Assembly (NCBI GenBank): GCA_036403095.1
Contig: DASWRQ010000272.1
Location: 1-12,197 of the forward strand
Direction: 5' to 3'
DNA from: Kutzneria sp036403095
GTDB lineage: Bacteria > Actinomycetota > Actinomycetes > Mycobacteriales > Pseudonocardiaceae
Length of the DNA: 12,197 nt
The translations under genes and the position numbers were made by a program. How positions within the stretch are numbered: the first letter of the stretch is position 1; each line of letters opens with the position of its first letter. Under the pieces are notes generated by a model. It was not told the origin of the DNA. It was given only the letters and a program-made list of their open reading frames with translations, and did not search any database. Shown here in pieces: positions 1 to 5,574 of this stretch.

Positions 1-391
1 CGTGGACAAGTGGCTGCCGGTGGCCAGCGCCATGCCGCGCATGATCGCGCACCTCGGCCAGCACCCTGAGCTGGGCTTTCTCGGCGGGCAGTCGTGGTTC
101 GGGCGCACCACGATCCTGGTCTCGTACTGGCGCAGCGCCGACGATCTGATCAACTTCGCCTCGGCCAAGAAGGCGCCGCACCTGGCGGCGTGGAAGGCCT
201 ACAACCGGGCCGTCGGCGCGGACGGCACCGTCGGTGTGTGGCACGAGACCTACCTCGTGAAGCCCGGGCAGGCCGAGGTCGTCTACGCCAACATGCCCGC
301 CTTCGGCCTCGGCGCCGCCTTCACGCACGAGCAGATCACCAAGGACAGCAACAGCTCGCGCAAGCGGCTGGTCACGGCTGGACGCCTCTGA
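1..391 (+). CDS. DUF4188 / af470-like monooxygenase-fold protein (5' partial)
   Basis: The 3' part of a gene that begins before the window; the reading frame is already open at base 2 and stops with TGA at 389-391. About 129 residues are visible. The pattern of KWLPVASAMPRM near the start, then a WFGRTT stretch, a YWRS stretch, HLAAWKAYNR, a VGVWHETY segment and a late NMPAFGLG is how I recognise the DUF4188 family (Pfam now names it after the fungal monooxygenase af470), a small dimeric ferredoxin-like fold of roughly 150 residues. The first visible residues match the interior of the family, so the leading GTG at base 2 is probably not the true start. The biochemical role of bacterial members is not established; an oxygenase-type activity is only suggested by the family name. 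The stop codon directly abuts the palindrome in front of the antitoxin gene. Confidence 0.75.
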   Translation, partial: VDKWLPVASAMPRMIAHLGQHPELGFLGGQSWFGRTTILVSYWRSADDLINFASAKKAPHLAAWKAYNRAVGADGTVGVWHETYLVKPGQAEVVYANMPAFGLGAAFTHEQITKDSNSSRKRLVTAGRL

Positions 392-404
392 TACCAGATT
401 GGTA
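392..404. promoter_or_regulatory. Palindrome upstream of toxin-antitoxin pair (candidate antitoxin operator)
   Basis: TACCA-gat-TGGTA is a perfect 5-bp inverted repeat with a 3-bp centre. It lies immediately after the stop of the upstream gene and 11-17 bp before the possible antitoxin starts. Ribbon-helix-helix antitoxins usually bind short palindromes at their own promoter, so this is a candidate autoregulatory operator. No clear -10/-35 pair is visible around it. Confidence 0.45.
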
Positions 405-420
405 CCGTGACGGCGTGGCG

Positions 421-621
421 ATGACTCTGCGACTGAGCGAAGAGGAGAACCGCCAGCTCGACGAGCTGGCGGCCGCCGAGGGGCGATCCAAGCAGGAGAT
501 CGTGCGACTGGCGCTGGCCGACCGCTGGGCCCGGCTGCAGAAGGAGGAGCAGCTGGGCGAGGTCCTCGGCCGGGTGCTGCCGCGGTACCAGGGCCTGCTC
601 GACCGGCTGGGTTCCGCCTGA
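421..621 (+). CDS. Ribbon-helix-helix (CopG-like) antitoxin
   Basis: A 66-residue protein beginning with a short beta-strand-like segment (MTLRLSEEE), followed by two helices split by a G-R-S turn at residues 21-23 (LDELAAAEGRSKQEIVRLAL). This is the ribbon-helix-helix DNA-binding pattern of CopG/MetJ/ParD-type antitoxins. Residues 36-66 form a charged helical tail, which in such antitoxins wraps the toxin. The next gene, a Doc/Fic-like toxin, starts one base after this stop, so the two are translationally coupled and form a toxin-antitoxin pair. The start is uncertain: ATG at 421 is chosen, but GTG at 415 is in frame two codons upstream, and neither has a Shine-Dalgarno match. The protein probably neutralises the toxin and represses the operon through the palindrome at 392-404 (family knowledge plus inference). 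Confidence 0.75.
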   Translation: MTLRLSEEENRQLDELAAAEGRSKQEIVRLALADRWARLQKEEQLGEVLGRVLPRYQGLLDRLGSA

Positions 622-622
622 G

Positions 623-1003
623 TTGACCGAGTACCTCGACGCCGGCGACCTCCTGGTGCTGGCCACCGCCGTCACCGGCGGCGATCTCGTCGTGCGCGAC
701 CTGGGGCTGCTCGACTCCGCCGCGTACCGGCCGCGCGCCACCGTGTTGGGAGTGGAGGCCTACGGCACCCTCTGGCTCAAGGCCGCCGCCGTCCTCCACT
801 CCGTCGTCCGCACCCGGCCGCTGGCCGAGGGCAACTGGCGCCTCGGCTGGGTCGCCGCCGTCGCGCTCTGCGACATCAACGGCTGGTGGATCGACGCCGA
901 CGAGGACGAGGCCCTCGGCGTCGTCCGCGCCGTCGCGCACGGTCGTCTCGAGGTCACCGACCTGGCGTCCCGCTTCGAGAACTGGTCGCTGCCGAAGAAC
1001 TGA
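623..1003 (+). CDS. Doc/Fic-like toxin with an atypical active-site motif
   Basis: A 126-residue protein of the death-on-curing branch of the Fic superfamily. The landmarks are the VRDLGLLDSAAYRPRA segment at residues 24-39, helix LWLKAAAVLHSVV, the Fic loop at residues 63-73 (RTRPLAEGNWR), NG at 86-87 followed by DADEDEA, and a C-terminal helix ending VTDLASRF. Doc phosphorylates EF-Tu and related Fic enzymes AMPylate targets. In canonical Doc the loop reads H-P-F-x-x-G-N-K-R. Here the His position is Arg65, the Phe position is Leu67 and the Lys position is Trp72, while Glu69, Gly70, Asn71 and Arg73 remain. Activity is therefore uncertain. Translation starts at TTG 623, one base after the antitoxin stop; this start matches where the family begins. 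The last 50 bp are antisense to the peroxiredoxin gene. Confidence 0.72.
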   Translation: MTEYLDAGDLLVLATAVTGGDLVVRDLGLLDSAAYRPRATVLGVEAYGTLWLKAAAVLHSVVRTRPLAEGNWRLGWVAAVALCDINGWWIDADEDEALGVVRAVAHGRLEVTDLASRFENWSLPKN

Positions 1004-1655
1004 GCTGGTCCAAGGCCGCCAGGATCTCGGCCGGTTCGCTGCGGGTGCCGAAGTCCGGGTGGACGTCGATCCAGCGGATCGTCCGCGCGGCATCGACGAT
1101 CACCGTGGTTGGCATCGGGATCACGGCCGTGCCGTCGACATTCGCCGCCGCCACGTCCAAGCCCAGCGCCGCCTGCGACGCCTTCGCGCCGTCGGTCGAC
1201 TCGGTCAGGATGCCCAGCCGGCCGGCGATCGTGTTGCCGGCGTCGGACAACACCGTGAAGGTCAAGTCGTTGGTCTCCCGCATGGTCAGCGAGCCGTCCG
1301 GTTTCTGCGGGCTGATCGCCAGCAAAGTGGCACCTCGCTGCGTGAGCGGCTCGACCAGCTCCGCCTGATACGTGCGTAGCGCGAGATTGCAGTACGGGCA
1401 CCATGTGCCGCGGTAGAACACAACTACCGCCGGCTTGTCGCCCAGCGCCTCGTGCAACGTCGTCGGCTCGCCGTGCGCGTCGAGCAGCTCCGCATCCGGC
1501 AGCTGCTCGCCGGCTTTGCTCACGCCGGCCGGAATTCCGGCTTCGGCCAGCTGCTGCCGTTCGGCCACGAACGGCGTCACCACGTCCGCCGGCAGCTGCT
1601 CGGCCAGGTTCCTGGCGAGCGCGGCCGCCCCGTCGGCGATCGGGTTGGTGGTCAT
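954..1655 (-). CDS. Peroxiredoxin-like (AhpC/TSA, PRX-like2) protein
   Basis: A 233-residue cytosolic protein of the AhpC/TSA thioredoxin-fold superfamily. An N-terminal helical region (residues 1-45) precedes the thioredoxin fold. The redox motif is FYRGTWCPYC at residues 80-89, with Cys86 as the likely peroxidatic cysteine and Cys89 as a nearby partner; a cis-Pro-type PMPTTVIVD strand follows at 180-188 and HPDFGTRSEP at 199-208. Members reduce peroxides or act as disulfide oxidoreductases; the substrate of this subgroup is not well defined. I prefer ATG 1655 over GTG 1661 because AGAGAGG lies five bases before the ATG. The last ~15 residues (Ser/Thr/Arg-rich) go beyond the usual domain end and overlap the toxin gene by 50 bp on the other strand. 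It follows a TetR gene in the same direction after 78 bp. Confidence 0.85.
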   Translation of the reverse strand: MTTNPIADGAAALARNLAEQLPADVVTPFVAERQQLAEAGIPAGVSKAGEQLPDAELLDAHGEPTTLHEALGDKPAVVVFYRGTWCPYCNLALRTYQAELVEPLTQRGATLLAISPQKPDGSLTMRETNDLTFTVLSDAGNTIAGRLGILTESTDGAKASQAALGLDVAAANVDGTAVIPMPTTVIVDAARTIRWIDVHPDFGTRSEPAEILAALDQLSSSAATSSRSGTPGR

Positions 1656-1733
1656 GAGCACCTCTCTGGTCCGTCAGAAATGGCATGCACGGTCCAGATT
1701 TCTCGTCGAGGATTGGCATCGCAACGCCAGTCC
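1656..1733 (-). promoter_or_regulatory. Gap between tetR and peroxiredoxin genes with interleaved inverted repeats
   Basis: The 78-bp gap contains AGAAAT (1676-1681) matched by ATTTCT (1698-1703), and TCTGG (1665-1669) matched by CCAGA (1694-1698). The two pairs interleave, so they cannot form one hairpin; one of them may be a regulator site. No convincing -35/-10 pair is visible, so it is open whether the peroxiredoxin gene has its own promoter or relies on read-through from tetR. Confidence 0.22.
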
Positions 1734-2348
1734 TCACCGCCAGGTGTGCGCCTCGATGTGCGCGAGCGCCGCGTCCAGCGCCGTCTCCAGCGGTTTTGTG
1801 TCCCGGTTGAGCTGGCTGATCAGAATGCCGCCCTGCAACGACGCCAGCAGGGCCAGCGCGAGCGCCTCCGGGTCCGCTTCCGGGCGCAACGTGCCGTTGG
1901 CGTGCATCGTCGACAGGCCCGTCCGCAGCCCTTGCGACCAGCGCGCGAAGCTGTGGGCCAGTTGCAGCCGCGCCGCCTCGTCGTACTCCGCCAGCTGGCC
2001 CGCCAGCACCGCGATCGGGCAGCCGCCCCGGCAGTTCATCTCGCGCAGCCTCTGCACCACGAGATCGCGCCACTGCCGCAGGCCGGCCATCGTGTCCAGC
2101 TCGGCGAACCACTCCTCGTGCGGTTCGATCACCGCGTCCGACTGGTACTCGATCACCGCCCGGACCAGCGCCGTCTTGTCCGCGAAGTAGTGGTAGATCT
2201 GCGAGTTGCTCACCCCGGCCGCCGCTCGCACGTGCTCCACCGTCGTGTCCGCCACGCCGTTCTCGAACATCAGCCGGGCCGCGGCCGCCACGATCCGCCC
2301 CTTCGTCTCCCGGCCCTTGGTGGTCAGCGTCCCCGGTGCGATCGGCAT
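1734..2348 (-). CDS. TetR/AcrR-family transcriptional regulator
   Basis: A 204-residue TetR-type repressor. The N-terminal DNA-binding domain is clear: TKGRIVAAAARLMFENGV at residues 15-32, then the helix-turn-helix at about 38-57 ending in the characteristic IYHYFADKTALVRAV. The C-terminal ligand domain holds a CRGGCPIAVLAGQLAE segment at 106-120, typical of the TetR branch that carries a conserved Cys-Pro-(I/L) near helix 6; Cys106 and Cys110 could be redox- or electrophile-sensitive, but that is inference. It sits between a DinB-like gene (39 bp upstream) and a peroxiredoxin gene (downstream), all minus strand, so it may control both. ATG 2348 fits the family N-terminus; GGAG lies only one base from the ATG, so ribosome binding is weak. 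Confidence 0.88.
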   Translation of the reverse strand: MPIAPGTLTTKGRETKGRIVAAAARLMFENGVADTTVEHVRAAAGVSNSQIYHYFADKTALVRAVIEYQSDAVIEPHEEWFAELDTMAGLRQWRDLVVQRLREMNCRGGCPIAVLAGQLAEYDEAARLQLAHSFARWSQGLRTGLSTMHANGTLRPEADPEALALALLASLQGGILISQLNRDTKPLETALDAALAHIEAHTWR

Positions 2349-2387
2349 GCTCCGAGGCTACGAGCCCTGGCACGCCTGATCCACTCT

Positions 2388-2966
2388 TCAGGTCGCGGCC
2401 TTCGCCGCCCGCTCGATCTCCGCCCGCCGTTCTTCCCAGAACGCGGCATCGCGCTGGCCGGCTGTCGCCGTCGTGCCGTCCAGCTGCTCGCGCAGGATGT
2501 CCGCGTGTCCCGCGTGCCGGGTCGTCTCCGTGAGCATGTGGACCAGGACGTTGAACAACATCACCGCCGGCCTCGGCCACCACGGCACGTGCCCTGGCGC
2601 GTCGACCGCCAGCGCCTCGATCGTCTCGTCCGAGTGCGCGCACGCCCGCCGGTAGCGTTCGACGATCTCCTCGCGTGTCTCGTGCTCCGTCGCCCACATG
2701 TCGACGCCGCGCCGGCTGAGGTCGTCCCACCGGGGCATCGGCTCCGCGAACGGCCGCCCGAAGACATCTCCGAAGTACCTCGACTCCGACAGCGTCAGGT
2801 GTTTCACCAGGCCGAGCAGGTTCGTCCCGGTCCCGGTCAACGGCCGCCGGATGTCGTACTCGCCCAGTCCGTCCAGCTGGCCGATCAGCGCCTCGCGCAC
2901 CTCCCGCAGCTCAGCCTGCAGGTACGCCTTGGCGAACTCATCGATCATGGCCTGGAAGCCTGTCAC
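2388..2966 (-). CDS. DinB/DUF664-family protein, candidate mycothiol S-transferase
   Basis: A 192-residue (from GTG 2966) four-helix-bundle protein of the DinB superfamily, DUF664 branch. Diagnostic segments are YLQAELREVREAL at residues 15-27, RPLTGTGTNLLGLVKHL at 41-57, YFGDVFGRP at 64-72 and TETTRHAGHADILREQLDG at 146-164. His56 together with His151 and His154 are the likely metal ligands. Actinobacterial members of this superfamily have been shown to transfer mycothiol to electrophiles, so a detoxification role is likely, but substrate is unknown. The start is ambiguous: GTG 2966 gives the longest frame, while ATG 2948 starts just before the conserved helix; neither has a good ribosome-binding site. 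It is divergent from the MerR operon and first in a minus-strand run with tetR and the peroxiredoxin gene. Confidence 0.82.
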   Translation of the reverse strand: MTGFQAMIDEFAKAYLQAELREVREALIGQLDGLGEYDIRRPLTGTGTNLLGLVKHLTLSESRYFGDVFGRPFAEPMPRWDDLSRRGVDMWATEHETREEIVERYRRACAHSDETIEALAVDAPGHVPWWPRPAVMLFNVLVHMLTETTRHAGHADILREQLDGTTATAGQRDAAFWEERRAEIERAAKAAT

Positions 2967-3026
2967 ATCACCGAGGTCACATAACCAGGGCAGCCCCCAA
3001 CCACTCCCGGGGGCACCCCTGCGTCC

Positions 3027-3032
3027 ATTTTA
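3027..3032 (-). promoter_or_regulatory. Candidate -10 element for the dinB-like gene
   Basis: On the minus strand this hexamer reads TAAAAT, a good -10 match in an otherwise GC-rich region, about 60 bp before the GTG start. No convincing -35 is seen at 16-19 bp. The predicted leader would contain a 6-bp hairpin (GCCCCC at 2993-2998 with GGGGGC at 3009-3014). Two GTCACAT direct repeats (2962-2968 and 2976-2982, 14 bp apart) overlap the start region. Confidence 0.3.
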
Positions 3033-3071
3033 CCGGCTCGGGGCGACGTCACCTCTGGTTGACGATCTTCC

Positions 3072-3098
3072 TGTGGATAACTCGGCGGCTGTGGACAA
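3072..3098 (+). promoter_or_regulatory. Pair of DnaA-box-like 9-mers
   Basis: TGTGGATAA (3072-3080) is the reverse complement of the classical DnaA box TTATCCACA, and TGTGGACAA (3090-3098) is the reverse complement of TTGTCCACA, the form preferred in high-GC actinobacteria. They have the same orientation, with starts 18 bp apart and a 9-bp gap. The second runs into a perfect 10-bp palindrome CAAACGTTTG (3096-3105). They sit 32-58 bp upstream of the MerR promoter -35. Confidence 0.55.
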
Positions 3099-3129
3099 AC
3101 GTTTGCGGTACACCGTTGGGTCTTTGCCC

Positions 3130-3160
3130 TTGACCTGGAGTGCACTCCAGCTTCTACGGT
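3130..3160 (+). promoter_or_regulatory. MerR-type promoter with operator in the spacer
   Basis: The -35 TTGACC (3130-3135) and -10 TACGGT (3155-3160) are separated by 19 bp, the over-long spacing of MerR-regulated promoters. The spacer holds a perfect 16-bp palindrome CTGGAGTGCACTCCAG (3135-3150), the expected MerR dimer site. The start of transcription should fall 6-8 bp past the -10, at or next to the GTG at 3168, so the merR mRNA is probably leaderless. By family analogy, the regulator would untwist this DNA to activate its own operon when it senses its signal. Confidence 0.82.
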
Positions 3161-3167
3161 CGGTGTC

Positions 3168-3566
3168 GTGACTTACTCGATCGCCCAGGCAGCGGAACGC
3201 AGCGGGTTGTCCATCGACACCCTCCGCTACTACGAACGAATCGGGCTGGTCGATCCGCCGGCCCGGGACTCAGGGGGACGTCGCTCGTACTCGGACGACG
3301 ACCTCGCATGGTTGGAGTTCCTCACCAAGCTGCGCACGACCGGCATGCCGATCCGGATGATGCGGGAATACGCCCAGCTCCGGCACAAGGGGCTGGCCAC
3401 CGCCGGCCGCCGCAAGCAGCTGCTCAACGACCACCGGACGGACGTCCGGCAGCGCATCGCCGAACTCCAGGCGTGCCTGGCCATTCTCGACTACAAGATC
3501 ACCAACTACGCCGAGGTCGAGGCCAAGCTGGCCGGCCAGGCGCTGGTTCAGGAGGCGTCGGCGTGA
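3168..3566 (+). CDS. MerR-family regulator of the aldo-keto reductase operon
   Basis: A 132-residue MerR-type activator. The winged helix-turn-helix is at residues 3-40: YSIAQAAERSGLSIDTLRYYERIGL, then a wing with GGRRSY at 36-41; the linker helix LEFLTKLRTTGMPIRMMREY follows, and a long dimerisation coiled coil spans about 76-118. It resembles the AdhR/NmlR group, often found beside aldehyde-handling oxidoreductases. In AdhR a cysteine in the FIKCMR-like segment is the sensor; here that segment reads FLTKLR and the only cysteine is Cys103 in the coiled coil, so sensing must differ. GTG 3168 lies at the predicted transcription start, suggesting leaderless translation. The stop overlaps the next gene's GTG by four bases (GTGA), so regulator and first reductase are translationally coupled. 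Confidence 0.9.
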   Translation: MTYSIAQAAERSGLSIDTLRYYERIGLVDPPARDSGGRRSYSDDDLAWLEFLTKLRTTGMPIRMMREYAQLRHKGLATAGRRKQLLNDHRTDVRQRIAELQACLAILDYKITNYAEVEAKLAGQALVQEASA

Positions 3567-4534
3567 AGACCAAGCGGCTCGGCGGGCTCGAGGTCGGTGC
3601 GCAGGGCCTCGGCTGCATGGGCATGAGCCAGTCCTACGGCCAGGGCGATGAGACGGAGTCGGTGGCGACCATCCACCGAGCCATCGACCTGGGCGTGACC
3701 CTGTTCGACACGGCCGACCAGTACGGCCGCGGCGCGAACGAGGAACTGGTCGGCAAGGCCCTCAAGGGACGCCGTGACCAGGTGGCGATCGCGACGAAGT
3801 TCGGGTTCGTGCCCGGTGACGGCGGTGGGCTCGCGGTCCGCGGCGACCGGGCGTACGTGCACGGGGCGGTGGACCGCTCGCTGGCCCGGCTCGGCGTGGA
3901 CCACATCGACCTCTACTACCAGCACCGGGTGGACGACAGCGTGCCGATCGAGGAGACGATCGGCGCGATGGCGGAGCTGGTGCAGGCGGGCAAGATCCGC
4001 TATCTGGGCATGTCGGAGGCCGGCGCGGAGACGATCCGCCGGGCCCACGCGGTGCACCCGATCACGGCGCTGCAGAGCGAATGGTCGCTGTGGACCAGGG
4101 ACATCGAGGCCGAGGTCCGGCCGACGTGCCGTGAGCTGGGTATCGGCATCGTGCCGTTCTCGCCGCTGGGCCGGGGCTTCCTGACCGGCAACGTGACCTC
4201 GGTCGACAAGCTCGCCGCCGACGACATGCGGCGCAACCTGCCGCGCTTCGAGGGCGAGAACTTCGACCGCAACCTCGCGATCGTGCAGCGGCTGACCACG
4301 CTGGCCGCGGAGCGCGGCGTCACGGCCGGCCAGCTGGCGCTGGCCTGGGTGCAGCACCAGGGCGACGACGTGGTGCCGATCCCGGGCACGAAGCGGCGCA
4401 AGTACCTGGAGGAGAACGTCGCGGCGGCCGAGCTGGCGCTCACCGCCGAGGACCTGGCGGCGATCGCCGGCACGGTCGACGCCGTCGCCGGCGACCGGTA
4501 CCGCCCCGAAATGCAGAAACTCGTAGGACGCTGA
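3563..4534 (+). CDS. Aldo-keto reductase, first of a tandem pair
   Basis: A 323-residue cytosolic NADPH-type aldo-keto reductase with a (beta/alpha)8 barrel fold. It starts with the family pattern RLGGLEVGAQGLGCMGMS; the catalytic tetrad is complete: Asp49 and Tyr54 (FDTADQYG), Lys79 (ATKFGF) and His121 (YYQHRVD). Later landmarks are the SEAG segment near 150, PLGRGFLTG at about 203-211, and a cofactor-binding end with PIPGTKRRKYLEEN. Such enzymes reduce aldehydes and ketones to alcohols; the precise substrate cannot be read from sequence. GTG 3563 is preceded by GGAGG at 3551-3555, and its bases overlap the merR stop. The MerR-type promoter upstream should control it. It is about three-quarters identical to the next gene over the first 80 residues. 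Confidence 0.9.
   Translation: MKTKRLGGLEVGAQGLGCMGMSQSYGQGDETESVATIHRAIDLGVTLFDTADQYGRGANEELVGKALKGRRDQVAIATKFGFVPGDGGGLAVRGDRAYVHGAVDRSLARLGVDHIDLYYQHRVDDSVPIEETIGAMAELVQAGKIRYLGMSEAGAETIRRAHAVHPITALQSEWSLWTRDIEAEVRPTCRELGIGIVPFSPLGRGFLTGNVTSVDKLAADDMRRNLPRFEGENFDRNLAIVQRLTTLAAERGVTAGQLALAWVQHQGDDVVPIPGTKRRKYLEENVAAAELALTAEDLAAIAGTVDAVAGDRYRPEMQKLVGR
3878..3927 (+). repeat. 50-bp perfect direct repeat within the tandem reductases (copy 1)
   Basis: These 50 bases are identical to 4867-4916 in the second aldo-keto reductase, 989 bp downstream, covering the segment from SLARLGVDH through YYQH. It is the longest exact match I noticed between the paralogues. It reflects duplication and could support recombination or gene conversion between them. 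Confidence 0.85.
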
Positions 4535-4535
4535 C

Positions 4536-4541
4536 AAGGAG
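4536..4541 (+). promoter_or_regulatory. Ribosome-binding site of the second aldo-keto reductase
   Basis: AAGGAG lies four bases before ATG 4546, in the 11-bp gap between the two reductase genes. It fixes the start and shows that the second gene has its own strong translation signal, unlike the first, which is coupled to merR. Confidence 0.75.
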
Positions 4542-4545
4542 AAAG

Positions 4546-5532
4546 ATGGAATCGCGCAAGCTCGGCAAGCTCGAGGTGTCCGCACAGGGCCTCGGCTGCA
4601 TGGGGATGAGCGAGTTCTACGGACAGGGCGACGACACGGAGTCGATCGCGACCATCCACCGCGCGATCGACCTCGGCGTCACCCTCCTCGACACCGCCGA
4701 CATGTACGGCATCGGCGCCAACGAGCGGCTGGTCGGCCGGGCCCTCAAGGACCGCCGCGACCAGGTCGTGCTGGCCACCAAGTTCGGCTTCGTGCGCGAC
4801 GCCGACGACCCGAGCGTTCGGGGCGTGCGCGGTGACGCCGCGTACGTGCACGAGGCGGTGGACAAGTCGCTGGCCCGGCTCGGCGTGGACCACATCGACC
4901 TCTACTACCAGCACCGCGTCGACCCGAACGTGCCGATCGAGGAGACCGTCGGCGCACTGGCCGAGCTGGTGCAGGCGGGCAAGGTCCGCCACATCGGCCT
5001 GTCCGAGGCCGGCCCGGACACGATCCGCCGCGCGGTCGCCGTGCACCCGATCTCCGCCCTGCAGACCGAGTGGTCGCTGTGGTCGCGGGACATCGAGGAC
5101 GAGATCGTCCCGGCGTGCCGTGAGCTGGGCGTCGGCATCGTGGCCTACTCGCCGCTGGGCCGAGGCTTCCTCACCGGCCGCTTCACCTCGACCGACTCGT
5201 TCGGCGACGGCGACTTCCGGGCCACCGCGCAGCCGCGGTTCAGCGAGGAGAACCTGGCCAAGAACCAGGCGATCATCGAGGCGCTGAAGGCCGTCGCCGC
5301 CGAGCGCGGCGTCACGCCCGGCCAGCTGGCGCTGGCCTGGGTGCAGCACCGGGGCCCGGACGTGGTGCCGATCCCGGGCACCAAGCGGATCAAGTACCTG
5401 GAGGAGAACGTCGCCGCGGCCGCCCTCGCGCTGTCCGCCGACGACCTGGCCGCCATCGAAGCCGCCGTCCCGCTCCACGCCGTCGCCGGCGCGCGGTACC
5501 CGGAGGCCGGCATGCGTTCGGTCGGCAAGTAG
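4546..5532 (+). CDS. Aldo-keto reductase, second of a tandem pair
   Basis: A 328-residue aldo-keto reductase, paralogue of the gene just upstream. The tetrad is complete: Asp49 and Tyr54 (LDTADMYG), Lys79 (ATKFGF), His123 (YYQHRVD). It keeps RKLGKLEVSAQGLGCMG at the start, PLGRGFLTG in the middle and PIPGTKRIKYLEEN near the end. It differs from the first copy by a longer loop after Lys79 (RDADDPSVRG), by the segment after FLTG and by the last 20 residues; these are the parts of the barrel that shape the substrate pocket, so the two may prefer different carbonyls (inference). It is co-transcribed with merR and the first reductase, 11 bp away, and ends 8 bp before a strong terminator hairpin. 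This tandem arrangement indicates gene duplication. Confidence 0.92.
   Translation: MESRKLGKLEVSAQGLGCMGMSEFYGQGDDTESIATIHRAIDLGVTLLDTADMYGIGANERLVGRALKDRRDQVVLATKFGFVRDADDPSVRGVRGDAAYVHEAVDKSLARLGVDHIDLYYQHRVDPNVPIEETVGALAELVQAGKVRHIGLSEAGPDTIRRAVAVHPISALQTEWSLWSRDIEDEIVPACRELGVGIVAYSPLGRGFLTGRFTSTDSFGDGDFRATAQPRFSEENLAKNQAIIEALKAVAAERGVTPGQLALAWVQHRGPDVVPIPGTKRIKYLEENVAAAALALSADDLAAIEAAVPLHAVAGARYPEAGMRSVGK
4867..4916 (+). repeat. 50-bp perfect direct repeat within the tandem reductases (copy 2)
   Basis: Second copy of the repeat at 3878-3927, at the matching place in the second reductase. Flanking bases diverge, mostly at third codon positions. Confidence 0.85.
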
Positions 5533-5540
5533 CTCACCGC

Positions 5541-5573
5541 AAAGCCGCCGGTCTGCAACGGGCCGGCGGCTTT
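5541..5573. terminator. Bidirectional hairpin terminator
   Basis: An 11-bp perfect stem, AAAGCCGCCGG (5541-5551) pairing with CCGGCGGCTTT (5563-5573), with an 11-base loop. The A-run and T-run at the ends give short U tracts on both strands, so it can serve the reductase operon (stop at 5532) and the convergent flavodoxin-fold gene (stop at 5575-5577). Confidence 0.88.
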
Positions 5574-5574
5574 G

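Noticed and set aside
760..2984. Long open frames on both strands across the toxin, peroxiredoxin, TetR and DinB genes
   Set aside because: They are low-complexity Arg/Ala/Gly/Pro translations in frames whose third positions lack the G/C bias; the real genes have recognisable domains in other frames.
2993..3014. Hairpin in the dinB leader as a riboswitch or attenuator
   Set aside because: Only a 6-bp stem with a 10-base loop, no conserved riboswitch core, and no T-run.
3072..3105. Chromosomal or plasmid replication origin
   Set aside because: Only two DnaA-like boxes, no AT-rich unwinding stretch, and no dnaA, dnaN or rep gene nearby.
3140..3562. Upstream extension of the first aldo-keto reductase frame
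   Set aside because: This stretch is covered by the MerR gene in another frame; the reductase family begins at GTG 3563, which has a GGAGG ahead of it.
4000..5478. 492-residue minus-strand open frame across the tandem reductases
   Set aside because: It contains two similar halves only because it is the reverse complement of two duplicated genes; no domain of its own.
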